Positions 53,714 through 61,735 of a stretch of DNA of 64,000 nt are shown here, one piece after another. The notes beneath the pieces are model-generated. The model was not told the origin of the DNA. It searched no databases and saw only the letters and a program-made list of their open reading frames with translations. Position 1 is the first letter of the stretch. Each line of letters starts with the position of its first letter. The stretch covers positions 62,001-126,000 of the forward strand of contig DATGMD010000037.1 in NCBI GenBank assembly GCA_035293805.1. The letters are read 5' to 3'. A program made the position numbers and the translations under genes. The DNA comes from JAJPHF01 sp035293805 (GTDB taxonomy: Bacteria > Chloroflexota > UBA6077 > JAJPHF01).

Positions 53714-55249
53714 CTATCCCTCCGGGCTGGTTCCCTGGGCGAACAGGTCGCTGATTCGGTCCACCTCGCCCAGGCCCACGTGCGTGGGCCGCCCGGACAA
53801 GATCCCGACGACGTTGCGGAACGGTTTGGCAATGTGCATGCCGCTGCCGTCGATCATGAACTCGCGGATGTCCTTGTCGTGCTTCGAGCCGCGCATCTTG
53901 AGCACGGTCACGCCGCGGCGCATCTCGCCAAACATCTCCACGTACCGTAGCAGGATGATAGAGTCCGTGATCGACGAGATGTGGGCTTCCGTCACCGACT
54001 CCCCGCCCATCAGGGTCGGCGTCGTCGACGTGAACAGGCCGGCCATCTCCTGGTCCTTCATGAAGGACGTTAACCCGATGACAAACTCCCGAAATCCCTT
54101 GATGGTGGACACGCGCTCGAGGGCCGACAGGCTATCGACCGCCACGCGGTTGGGCCGGAACTCCTCGATGATCGCCTTCATCCGGACCAGGTGATCTTCG
54201 AGGCCGGCCACCTCCGGGTACTCGCAGACCACCCGCAGCTTGTCGTCGTGCTCCATCCCCTGGAAGTCGATGCCCCACCCCTGGCCGTTCCGGAAAAGCT
54301 GCTCGCGGCTCTCCTCGAAGGCGAAGAGCAAGCAGCGCTCGTCCGCGGCGAAGCCGCCAGCCATGAACTGGGTCACCATCAGCGTCTTCCCAGTGCCCGT
54401 CGCCCCCGAGACGAGAATGATCGAGTCGCGGAAGAAGCCGCCGCCGCACATCTCGTCCAGTTCGGGGCTGCCGGAGGTGATCCGGATGTCGGAGGATCGT
54501 TGCGTCAGCTCCATCGCGGAGAGCGGCAAGATCGTGATCCCGACCCCAGGCAGGATGGTGAACGGGAACTCGCCTTTCTGATGGGCCGTCCCGCGGAACT
54601 TTAGGATCTCGATCGTCCGGCGACGTTTCTCGTCCTCGAGTACGTTGCGCAGGATGACCACGTTGTCGGCGACGAACTCCTCGACGGTATGGCGGGAGAT
54701 CTCGCCGTACTCGTGGGTGCGCTCGGCCGTCATCACGGCCGTCACCCCGAGCTTCTTGAGCGCCGAGACGATACGGAACAGCTCGCGCCGCACGATCGGG
54801 CTCTCGCCGAGCCGCGCGAAGACGGCGCCCAGCGAGTCCAAGACCACGCGCCGCGCGCTCACCGTTCGTACCGCGTACTCCAGGCGCGCCATCAGCGCCC
54901 CCAGATCGTACTCGCCCGTGACGACGGCCTCGTCCTCGGGTTGGGGCGACGCATCCACGAAGGCCCACTTGCCCTCGGCTTCCCACTGCGTGATGTCCCA
55001 GTTGAAGCCGAGCATGTTGCCGCGGATGTCCCCGGGCGACTCTTCGAAGGTCACGAAGACGCCGTGCTCGTCGTCGCTGGCGATCCCCTCGGCCAGGAAC
55101 TGGGCGGCGAAGACCGTCTTCGCGCTGCCGGCCGTGCCGGCAACCAAGGTGGTCCGGCCGCGCGGCAGGCCGCCCTGGGCAATGAGGTCAAAGCCCGGGA
55201 TGCCGATCGGCAGCCGGACGATACCGTTGTCGTTAGCGCGGTCGCTCAT
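53714..55249 (-). CDS. kaiC: Circadian clock ATPase/kinase KaiC
   Basis: The 511-residue protein has two RecA-like domains. CI has Walker A GTAGSAKT (38-45) and catalytic Glu69/Glu70; CII has GATGTGKT (281-288) and Glu311/Glu312. The autophosphorylation segment VTEAHISSITD gives Thr420, Ser425 and Ser426, matching Thr426, Ser431 and Thr432 of Synechococcus KaiC, so the dual site is kept but as Ser-Ser. The C-terminal A-loop and tail region to residue 511 is present. The length matches full KaiC (519). Its ATG overlaps the kaiB stop (ATGA), and the PAS kinase gene follows by 3 nt. Confidence 0.96.
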   Translation of the reverse strand: MSDRANDNGIVRLPIGIPGFDLIAQGGLPRGRTTLVAGTAGSAKTVFAAQFLAEGIASDDEHGVFVTFEESPGDIRGNMLGFNWDITQWEAEGKWAFVDASPQPEDEAVVTGEYDLGALMARLEYAVRTVSARRVVLDSLGAVFARLGESPIVRRELFRIVSALKKLGVTAVMTAERTHEYGEISRHTVEEFVADNVVILRNVLEDEKRRRTIEILKFRGTAHQKGEFPFTILPGVGITILPLSAMELTQRSSDIRITSGSPELDEMCGGGFFRDSIILVSGATGTGKTLMVTQFMAGGFAADERCLLFAFEESREQLFRNGQGWGIDFQGMEHDDKLRVVCEYPEVAGLEDHLVRMKAIIEEFRPNRVAVDSLSALERVSTIKGFREFVIGLTSFMKDQEMAGLFTSTTPTLMGGESVTEAHISSITDSIILLRYVEMFGEMRRGVTVLKMRGSKHDKDIREFMIDGSGMHIAKPFRNVVGILSGRPTHVGLGEVDRISDLFAQGTSPEG

Positions 55250-55596
55250 GGTTCCTCTCTCGCGGGCCCTGGCGCGGCTGCTGGCTCAACGTGCAGCTCC
55301 GCCAGGACGCGCTCCGTGTCCGAGAGGTCGCCGAGCACCCGGCGGGGGGGTGGGGGCACCTGCTTCACGAGGGTGGGCGTCACCATCACCCGATCTTGTT
55401 CGGCCAGGTGAGGGTGCTCCAGCACGTCGATGATCACAAGCTCGTAGTCGCTGCCCAGCGCGTCCCGGCAGATCCGTCGCAGGTTCGCGATCGCACGCTC
55501 GGAGCGTGGCGTCTGCCCGGTGACGTACAGCTTGAACAGATGCTTCGGCAACGGCACGGCTCTCTCGGCCAGCGCTTCCGGCGAGGCTGCGGTCAA
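55246..55596 (-). CDS. kaiB: Clock protein KaiB
   Basis: The 116-residue protein has the thioredoxin-like KaiB fold: FKLYVTGQTPRSERAIANLRRIC, then YELVIIDVLEHPHLAEQDRVMVTPTLVKQVP, both typical. KaiB binds phosphorylated KaiC CI and sequesters KaiA in cyanobacteria. It starts at TTG, overlapping the preceding stop (TTGA), and ends overlapping the kaiC start (ATGA). The tail after LGDL is longer than in cyanobacterial KaiB and acidic. Confidence 0.95.
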   Translation of the reverse strand: MTAASPEALAERAVPLPKHLFKLYVTGQTPRSERAIANLRRICRDALGSDYELVIIDVLEHPHLAEQDRVMVTPTLVKQVPPPPRRVLGDLSDTERVLAELHVEPAAAPGPAREEP

Positions 55597-56477
55597 CTGC
55601 GGTAGTATGCCACGAGGTGCCCCATTAGCTCTAGCACCGTCATCCGCCCCTCGTCGATGTACGCCTGCGCCTTCGGCGCTTGCGCCTCGGCCAGGCGGCT
55701 CTTGAGCGCGGCGGTGTGCAGCTCGATCACGTCGCGCGGGCCGGCATGGAGAAAGCCCAGCTCGTCCGCCAGCGCGCGGAGAGCATCCGACAGCCGGTGG
55801 TCCACCCGGTGCGTTCGCTGCTCCAACGCCAGATCGAGGAGCTGCGCGTACCGTGCCGTAAGCTCTCGGAACGTCTCCGGGAGGGCGCGGCTCAGCGGCT
55901 CGACGCCGAACACCTGGGCGGTGATCGCTGTGGCGCCGGGCGCCGACAGCCGTTCCAGCGAGCGCAGCTCCCGGCGCTGGTGCTCGCGGCGCTGCTTCTC
56001 CGCTTGCCGCGCGTGATCCAGGGCCGCCTCGGCCGCCGCGCGAGCCGCCTGCTCACGGAGCAGCTCCGCCTCCGCCCGCTTCCGTTCAATGGCGTAGCGG
56101 AGCGACCGCGTCACTAGCTCAATCGGCATCTCGCCCTTGACCAGGTAGTCTTGTGCGCCTTCGCGCACGGCTCGCGCGGCCAGCTCCGCGTCGTCCCACG
56201 CGGTGAGCACGACGATCGGCACGCGCGGGGCACGGGCGTGCGTCTTGGCGAACGTATCGAATCCCTGGCTGTCGGGCAGCGACAGATCGAGGAGCACCAC
56301 GTCGATGTCGCCCTGATCTAGGCGGACTAAGGCGTTCGCCAGCCGTCCGACGTGTACCACGCGGAACGCCGGCTGCGCCGGCCCGCTCCGCTGCGGCTCG
56401 GCCAGCACCTCCTTCATGAGGTCCGCATTGACCGGGGAATCTTCGACCAACAGCACGTGGATGGAGTCGTTGGCCAC
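55593..56477 (-). CDS. REC domain joined to a KaiA/RsbU-like helical domain (KaiA3-like)
   Basis: The 294-residue protein has a full receiver domain (HVLLVEDSPVNADL; Asp64 in VVLLDLSLPDSQGF; Thr92; Lys114 in YLVKGE). A strongly predicted coiled coil follows (about 130-175, KRAEAELLREQAARAAAE). The C-terminal helical domain (about 200-294) has FRELTARYAQLLDLALEQ, PRDVIELHTAALKS and TVLELMGHLVAYYRS. These line up with KaiA C-terminal (VVEIHMDLM; LIDVIAHLCEMYR) and RsbU N-terminal (FREVIEQRYHQLLSRY; EEIISIHRKVL) helices from memory. GTG 56477 is preceded by GGAG. It overlaps kaiB by 4 bp. It is the likely KaiA functional equivalent. Confidence 0.75.
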   Translation of the reverse strand: MANDSIHVLLVEDSPVNADLMKEVLAEPQRSGPAQPAFRVVHVGRLANALVRLDQGDIDVVLLDLSLPDSQGFDTFAKTHARAPRVPIVVLTAWDDAELAARAVREGAQDYLVKGEMPIELVTRSLRYAIERKRAEAELLREQAARAAAEAALDHARQAEKQRREHQRRELRSLERLSAPGATAITAQVFGVEPLSRALPETFRELTARYAQLLDLALEQRTHRVDHRLSDALRALADELGFLHAGPRDVIELHTAALKSRLAEAQAPKAQAYIDEGRMTVLELMGHLVAYYRS

Positions 56478-56581
56478 GAAACTTACTCCGCGGCACACGC
56501 ACCATCAGCAGCCAGCGACGGCTATAGGCTGGGTAGCTGTGATGAGTTGATCAACGCACGACCAGGACGCGCGAGCCCCGC

Positions 56582-56587
56582 ATTATA
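56582..56587 (-). promoter_or_regulatory. Consensus -10 for the kai operon
   Basis: TATAAT on the minus strand lies about 105 nt upstream of the GTG of the REC-KaiA-like gene. The -35 region at 17-nt spacing is poor (GGCAGC), so an activator may be needed. Confidence 0.5.
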
Positions 56588-56624
56588 GAGCAATTGGTGA
56601 GCAAGCTGCCGACCCAGCCTGGTG

Positions 56625-56651
56625 TGTCTGTTTGCCTTCGCCAAACAGACA
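56625..56651. promoter_or_regulatory. Inverted repeat upstream of the kai promoter
   Basis: TGTCTGTTTG and CAAACAGACA form a perfect 10-bp inverted repeat around CCTTCGC. It lies 38 nt upstream of the -10 hexamer of the kai operon and 30 nt after the stop of the next upstream gene. It may be an operator or a terminator stem; no T-run follows. Confidence 0.5.
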
Positions 56652-56680
56652 TACCAGCTCTGGCCGAGTCCTTGGGTGAT

Positions 56681-57406
56681 TCACCGCCGCTCGCGGTAGC
56701 CGTTGCGGCGGGGGCGGGGAAGCGACTGGGCGGGGGGGCGGCGCGGCCCGGCCGCCACGTAGGCGTCGCGGGGCAACAGGCGCAGCAGCGCCGCCACGCA
56801 GCGGTCGGCGTCCGCGTGGGCCTCCTGGCCGGCGAACCAGGCCACGCGCCACCGCTCGGCACCAAGCTGGTGCTCACGCTCGCGCGGGCCTTGACGCGCT
56901 TCCCACCCCGCGACCTCCGCCGCCACGCGGTAGCGCGGCAGCGCGAAGTCCAGGCGGTAGTGCCCGACGACGTACTGTAGCTCCGGCCGCAAGCCGCGCT
57001 GGTAGGCGCGCGCGTAGAACCACCGCTGGAGCGCCGACTCGCAGTTCACCGCCTCCGCCCGCACCGCCTCGGGCAGCCCCGCCAGCAGGTCGGGCGCCGG
57101 CACGTCGAGCGCGTCGGGCGGCGCCTGCGTCATCCCCGACGGCCACGACACGACCTTGACGACGATCTCGTCCTCCAGCATCCGCGACAGCGCCGCGGCC
57201 ACCTGCTCGGCGATGTCCGGGTCGCTCAGGAAGTCCAGCTCCGGCAGCAGCCAGCAGCCGAGCACCACCAGCAGCTTGCCGTCGGCGCCCCGCTCGGCGG
57301 CGATCGGGTGGGCGGCGCGGCGCAGCGGCCGGCCAAGGTAGGGCTCGCCGGCGTCGAGGCGCAGGATCAGCGTCTGCCACGCCTGAATAATGTGCCTTAG
57401 CTCCAT
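56681..57406 (-). CDS. Hypothetical protein with nuclease-like C-terminal half
   Basis: The 241-residue protein is not clearly assigned. The C-terminal half (about 125-215) has the pattern RPELQYVVGHYRLDFALP (Asp), AAEVAGWEARQG (Glu) and ERWRVAWFAGQEA, which resembles the Vsr/DUF559 type of PD-(D/E)XK nuclease. The N-terminal half (IIQAWQTLILRLDAGEPYLGRPLRR) is unknown. The ATG at 57406 follows GGGAGGACGGGG. The ~20 C-terminal residues are Pro/Arg-rich. Confidence 0.65.
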   Translation of the reverse strand: MELRHIIQAWQTLILRLDAGEPYLGRPLRRAAHPIAAERGADGKLLVVLGCWLLPELDFLSDPDIAEQVAAALSRMLEDEIVVKVVSWPSGMTQAPPDALDVPAPDLLAGLPEAVRAEAVNCESALQRWFYARAYQRGLRPELQYVVGHYRLDFALPRYRVAAEVAGWEARQGPREREHQLGAERWRVAWFAGQEAHADADRCVAALLRLLPRDAYVAAGPRRPPAQSLPRPRRNGYRERR

Positions 57407-57967
57407 TCCCCGTCCTCCCGCACGCGACGCCTTAAGCAGCATACCACGCGCCCCGCGGTCGCCACCGAGCCCCCCAGCCAGGGCGCCCCCCCACGGGCGA
57501 GCCCGCGCCCGAGCAAAAGCGGCCCCCGCGGTCGTAACCGCCCCCCGGCCGGCGGCGTCCCCACGGTCTTGCCATCCGTCGCCCCGCCCCGCCACCCGCG
57601 CTCCCATCGCTGCCGCCCGCCGCGTCCCCCGGACGATCGCCCCCCGCCAATAGCCTTCCTCAGTAGAGCTCGCTACAGAATGTGTGAGCGGAGAGGATGA
57701 CGTAGCTGGCTACAGAATGTGTGAGCGGAGAGGATGACGTAGGGGCGGGTCTGGTGCCCGCCCGCGGCCGTCAAGGCCGCAGCCCGGCGGTTGCCGACCG
57801 CTCACCCAAGCTGCCAACCGCAATAGCGAGGCCGCCCGGTAAAGGAGCATCGTTTGACCGTTTTTCGGATAGATTGGCGCACGCGCGGGCGGTATTGGGG
57901 AGACACGGGGGCTGAGCATCGCGGCGGCGTGAGCCGGGCAGCGACCCCGGATCAGTTAGGAGGCGGA
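57407..57967. other. Intergenic region of 561 nt, no convincing gene
   Basis: The first ~230 nt are strongly C-rich on the plus strand with low complexity (many CCCCCC runs). A 34-bp direct repeat follows at 57672-57742, then a hairpin-rich stretch (GGCGGGTCTGGTGCCCGCC). A possible AT-richer promoter zone lies at 57850-57870 before the gene at 57968 (GGAGGCGGA as its ribosome site). No conserved short gene was found. Confidence 0.45.
57672..57742. repeat. 34-bp tandem direct repeat, two copies
   Basis: Identical copies at 57672-57705 and 57709-57742 (GCTACAGAATGTGTGAGCGG then AGAGGATGACGTAG) are separated by CTG, giving a 37-bp period. Only two units exist. Confidence 0.85.
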
Positions 57968-59284
57968 ATGGGTGCAGGCGGCGCGGCCGGGCCGGCTATA
58001 CTCCGCCGGACGGCGACCACGGCAGAAGGGCGCGGAGGCGGCGTGGCGGGACGGATCGGGCGGGCGCGGCTGGCGATCCTGGCGATCGGCGGCGCGCTGG
58101 TCCTGCTGGCGCTGGCGGCCGGGCTGCTGGCGCTGCGCGACGGCGAGGCCCGCGACACGCTCATCGCCGGCTGGTCGCGGCTCACGGCGCCGCCGGTCTA
58201 CACCGCCGACGACCAGGTGGCGCCGGCGCCCGACGCCGGGCTGGTGGGCGTCAACACCTTCCTCGAGCAGGAGGTGGAGCCGGCCAGCCGCCGCCGCGCG
58301 CTCCAGATGGCGCGCGACGCCGGCTTCGGCGCCATCCGCCAGCAGTTCCCCTGGGCCGAGATGGAGCCCGACGCCAAAGGCGTCTACTGGGACGCCCGCT
58401 GGGACCAGGATAGCTGGGCCAAGTACGACGAGATCGTCGACCTGGCCGCCGAGTACGGCCTCGACGTGCTCGCCCGCCTCGACACGAGTCCCGCCTGGGC
58501 GCGGCCCGGCAACCCCTCGCCCGCCACGCCGCCGACCAATCTAGCCGACTACGGCGATTACGTCGCGGCGGTCGTCGGGCGCTACGCCGGGCGCGTGCGC
58601 TACTTCCAGCTCTGGAACGAGCCGAACCTGGCCAGCGAGTGGGGCGAGCAGCCAGTCGACCCCGTCGCCTTCACCGCCCTCCTGGCCGAGGGCTACCGCC
58701 GCGCCAAAGCCGCCAATCCCGACGCCGTGATCGTCGCGCCCGCGCTCGCGCCCACCGTCGAGGACAGCCCCTGGGCGCAGAGCGAGCTACGCTTCCTCGA
58801 CGCGATGTACGACGCCGGCGCGGGCGCCTACTTCGACGTGCTGGCCGTCCAGGCGTACGGCCTGCGCGACGGCCCCGACGACCGCCGCCTGGCGCCCGAC
58901 CGCGTGAACTTCTCGCGGCCGCTGCTCGTGCGCGAGCTGATGGTGCGCCGCGGCGACGCGGCTAAGCCGGTCTGGGCCGCCGAGCTCGGCTGGGACGCGC
59001 TGCCGCCCGACTTCCCCGGCCCCGCCGTCTACGGCCGCGTCAGCGAGGCGCAGCAGGCACGCTACACGGTGCGCGCGCTGGAGCGCATTCGCGCCGAGTG
59101 GCCGTGGCTCCAGCGCAGCTTCGTCTGGTACCTCAAGCGCGCCGACGCCAGCCGCCGCGACGAGGCCTGGTACTACTTTCGCCTGCTGGAGCCCGATTTC
59201 ACCCCGCTGCCGGTCTACGGCGCGCTCCGCGACTACCTGCGCGCCCCCGGACGCGCCCCCAGCCCCCACCGCGATCCTCCGTAG
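57968..59284 (+). CDS. Membrane-anchored GH-A-like glycoside hydrolase
   Basis: The 438-residue protein has an N-terminal membrane anchor (LAILAIGGALVLLALAAGLLAL) and an extracellular TIM-barrel domain of clan GH-A (GH39/GH5-like). Glu218 in LWNEPNLASEW fits the acid/base residue and Glu339 in WAAELGW the nucleophile; IRQQFPWAEMEP and FVWYLKRAD are also typical. I chose the ATG at 57968 (GGAGGCGGA before it); a TTG at 57854 gives a longer start without support. The substrate is unknown; polysaccharide or envelope glycan is likely. Confidence 0.78.
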   Translation: MGAGGAAGPAILRRTATTAEGRGGGVAGRIGRARLAILAIGGALVLLALAAGLLALRDGEARDTLIAGWSRLTAPPVYTADDQVAPAPDAGLVGVNTFLEQEVEPASRRRALQMARDAGFGAIRQQFPWAEMEPDAKGVYWDARWDQDSWAKYDEIVDLAAEYGLDVLARLDTSPAWARPGNPSPATPPTNLADYGDYVAAVVGRYAGRVRYFQLWNEPNLASEWGEQPVDPVAFTALLAEGYRRAKAANPDAVIVAPALAPTVEDSPWAQSELRFLDAMYDAGAGAYFDVLAVQAYGLRDGPDDRRLAPDRVNFSRPLLVRELMVRRGDAAKPVWAAELGWDALPPDFPGPAVYGRVSEAQQARYTVRALERIRAEWPWLQRSFVWYLKRADASRRDEAWYYFRLLEPDFTPLPVYGALRDYLRAPGRAPSPHRDPP

Positions 59285-59295
59285 CGCCGCCCGCG

Positions 59296-59407
59296 CAGCC
59301 TGAGGCCTCCAGGCACCGAAGATTAACGCGCGGTCGGGGTGCTTCGCCGCGCGTAGTGCCTGGTCCGCGCACCTGAGAGCTGCAGGCACCGAGGATTGAC
59401 GCGGTCT
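59296..59407. repeat. Imperfect direct repeat, two copies
   Basis: Two ~40-nt units (59296-59336 and 59367-59407) share the pattern GCAGGCACCGAGGATTGACGCG (first copy CCAGGCACCGAAGATTAACGCG) preceded by CGCGCA-CCTGAG. They lie between the GH-like and LysM protein genes. Confidence 0.65.
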
Positions 59408-59507
59408 ACGTACCGCATCCTCGGCAGCGCCGCCCGCGCGGCCTCAGGGCCTCGCCCGGCACACGATTCGGGGCAGTTCGGGTCCCGCGATGAGAGAGGA
59501 GCGGATC

Positions 59508-60893
59508 ATGTCAACCTATACCGTCGCGCCGAACGACACGCTCTCCGCCATCGCCCAGCGCTTCGGCATCCGCCTGGACCAGCTCCTCGCGGCCAACCCC
59601 CAGATCGCGAACCCCGACGTGGTCGCCGTGGGCCAGGCGCTCACCGTCCCGGACGGCGCCGGCGCCGTGCCCGGCCCCGAGGCCGGGGCGCCGCGCGCCC
59701 GCGTGCTCGCCGAGGCCGCGCGGCGCCAGGGCGTCCCCTACCGCCTCGATCCCCCGCCCGACGGCGCAAACACCCTCGATTGCTCGCTCTTCGTGCTCGT
59801 CGCCTTTCGCGACGCGGGCCTGCCCTTTCCGGCCGGCGTGCGCACCGCCGAGCAGCTCCGCCAGGCGTGCGAGCCAGTCGCTTGGAGCGCCGTCCAGCCC
59901 GGCGACCTGCTCTTCTTCGAGCACACCTACGAGCCGGACGAGCCGCCCGGCCCCGACGGGCACGTCGCCAGCCACGTCGGCATCGCGCTCGGCGCCGGCA
60001 CGCGCCGCATGTGGGACTGCCACTGCGCGACCGGCGACAGCGGCGGCCCCGGCGTGACCCAGACCGACCTGAGCACCGCCTACTGGCAAGAGCGCCTGTT
60101 CGACGCGCGTCGGCCGCCCCAGCTACCCACGACGGGCGCCCCCCCGTCGCCGGCGCCGTCGCTCCCGCCACCCCAGCTCCCCACGGCGGGCGCGCCCCCA
60201 TCGTCGCCCGCGTCCCCCATGGCGCGCCGCTATCGCGTGACCGACGACCAGGTGCGCCTCCGCCAGGCACCCGGGCTGACGGCACCAATCCTGGCCCAGC
60301 TCGACGCCGGCACCATCGTCGTAGCGCTGGAATCGGCCACCGTGTCGGCCGATGGCTACGACTGGCAGCGCGTCCGCGCGCCCGACGCCACGGTCGGCTG
60401 GATCGCCGCCGCCTTCCTGGCCCCGCTCCGCCCCGACCCGGCCGACGTGTCGCTGTCCAGTGAGCCCGACCACCCCTTCACCTTCGCGCAGCTCGCGTCG
60501 TGCATCGAGGCCGCGGCCGTTCAGTACGGGGCCGACCCGCGCGTGGTCGCGGCCATTGTCGCCCAGGAGTCGGGCTTCACCAACTGGCGCGTCCACCGCG
60601 ACGGCACCGGCCACGGCCTCATCGGCCTCGACGACAACGGTCTGCTGCCCGACTTCGAGCGCTGGGCCGGCCTGGCGTACGGCCGCGGCGCCGCGGCTGT
60701 CTGCATCCCCCCGGCGCTCCAGATCGCCTACCTGGCCAAGACCATCGCCGAGCTAACTCGGCAATACGGCAGCGCCTACGCCGCCGCCCGCGTCTGGCAC
60801 CGCGGTCCCCGCCGCTGGCAGGACGCGCAGGGCGACCGGTACGAGTCGCTGATCCAGGGCCACATCCGGCGGCTCTTCGGCCAAGAGGTGTAG
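59508..60893 (+). CDS. LysM / NlpC-P60 / SH3 / lysozyme-like wall hydrolase
   Basis: The 461-residue protein has four parts: LysM (3-48, YTVAPNDTLSAIAQRFGI), an NlpC/P60 domain (about 62-195; Cys92 in LDCSLFVLVAF, His156 in HVASHVGIAL), a Pro-rich linker with QLPTTGAPPS and QLPTAGAPPS, an SH3b domain (240-305) and a C-terminal lysozyme-like domain (about 325-461; Glu354 in IVAQESGF). Together these would bind and cut peptidoglycan in both peptide and glycan parts. No signal peptide or membrane helix is present from the ATG (AGAGGAG upstream), so export must use another route. Confidence 0.87.
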   Translation: MSTYTVAPNDTLSAIAQRFGIRLDQLLAANPQIANPDVVAVGQALTVPDGAGAVPGPEAGAPRARVLAEAARRQGVPYRLDPPPDGANTLDCSLFVLVAFRDAGLPFPAGVRTAEQLRQACEPVAWSAVQPGDLLFFEHTYEPDEPPGPDGHVASHVGIALGAGTRRMWDCHCATGDSGGPGVTQTDLSTAYWQERLFDARRPPQLPTTGAPPSPAPSLPPPQLPTAGAPPSSPASPMARRYRVTDDQVRLRQAPGLTAPILAQLDAGTIVVALESATVSADGYDWQRVRAPDATVGWIAAAFLAPLRPDPADVSLSSEPDHPFTFAQLASCIEAAAVQYGADPRVVAAIVAQESGFTNWRVHRDGTGHGLIGLDDNGLLPDFERWAGLAYGRGAAAVCIPPALQIAYLAKTIAELTRQYGSAYAAARVWHRGPRRWQDAQGDRYESLIQGHIRRLFGQEV

Positions 60894-60977
60894 GGCAATC
60901 GGTCGTCAGGCAGGGCCTCCTGGAGTGCTGGTCGATGGCGCTGGAGAGCCCGCCTAACCGGTCTGGGGCAACGGATC

Positions 60978-61077
60978 GTCGGGCAAGGGCTCGTCCCCTG
61001 TCGCCCGGCCGGCGTCGCGGGCGCTCCGGCATCACAGGACCTCGAGGTAGGGGAAGGGCTCGTCCCCTACCGCCCGG
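60978..61077. repeat. Two copies of palindromic repeat family B
   Basis: Copies at 60978-61012 (GTCGGGCAAGGGCTCGTCCCC) and 61047-61077 (GTAGGGGAAGGGCTCGTCCCC) lie between converging genes and could stop transcription from both sides. Confidence 0.7.
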
Positions 61078-61117
61078 TTTGCCAAGAGGGGAACCGTAGA
61101 AACGCCAGCCCTACCCG

Positions 61118-61735
61118 TCAACCCAGAGAGGGCTCGCGAGGCGCGCCGCTCGTGGCCGCGTCTCCGCCGGGCAGCCTCACGACGCCGGCGCCCTCGTCCC
61201 ACTCGATCGCACCCTGATCGGCCAGGAGCGCCAGCACGGCGCGCAGGTAGGCGCGCGAGGGCATCGGCGGCGGCTCCTCGCCCGCGCCGAGCGCGGCGAC
61301 GCGCGGCTCGACGAGCGCCCAGTTCAGCGTGAAGATCGACTGCTCGCCCGCCGCGAGCGCCGCCAGCACCTCCACGGCGAGCGGCAGGGCCGCGAGCGCG
61401 GCCGTCAGCGCCGCGGCGTCGCTCGCGGCCGCCGAGCCCTCGGGCGTCAGCCGGAACTTGCGCCCCGCGCGGCCGTCGCGCCCCTCCGCGAAGACGACCT
61501 CGTGTGGGCAGGCGCCGAGGTAGCGGCAGCCGTGCTCGGCGCAGCGGGGGATGCGCGCGGTGATTGGCCGCGCCAGGCCCAGGTCCTTCAGCAGCGCCAC
61601 CGGCAGGCCGTGATCGGGCAGCGTCCAGTACTCGCAGCCGACGCCCTCCCCGACCGCCGCCAGCGCGGCGCGCAGGGCATCAGCGCCGCTCACGTCGCCT
61701 GTGGCGCGCCTCGTCGGGTCTTCCGCGCCGCTCAC
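61118..61735 (-). CDS. Unknown protein coupled to a sulfurtransferase
   Basis: The 205-residue product starts at GTG, which overlaps the stop of the upstream sulfurtransferase (GTGA), so they are translationally coupled. A second GTG at 61693 sits in a repeat of the same sequence (GACGTGAGCGGCGC). It has a Cys/His cluster, RCAEHGCRYLGACPHEV (C-x4-C-x4-C-x-H), that could bind a metal, and a winged-helix-like C-terminal region (YLRAVLALLADQGAIEWDEG). No family is recognised. The coupling suggests a role with the sulfurtransferase, perhaps sulfur sensing or transfer. Confidence 0.65.
   Translation of the reverse strand: MSGAEDPTRRATGDVSGADALRAALAAVGEGVGCEYWTLPDHGLPVALLKDLGLARPITARIPRCAEHGCRYLGACPHEVVFAEGRDGRAGRKFRLTPEGSAAASDAAALTAALAALPLAVEVLAALAAGEQSIFTLNWALVEPRVAALGAGEEPPPMPSRAYLRAVLALLADQGAIEWDEGAGVVRLPGGDAATSGAPREPSLG

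Noticed and set aside
57672..57742. Insertion sequence ends
   Set aside because: The copies are direct, not inverted, and there is no transposase gene near them.
60120..60220. LPTTG and LPTAG motifs in the LysM/NlpC protein as sortase signals
   Set aside because: They are internal to a Pro-rich linker and are not followed by a membrane helix and positive tail.
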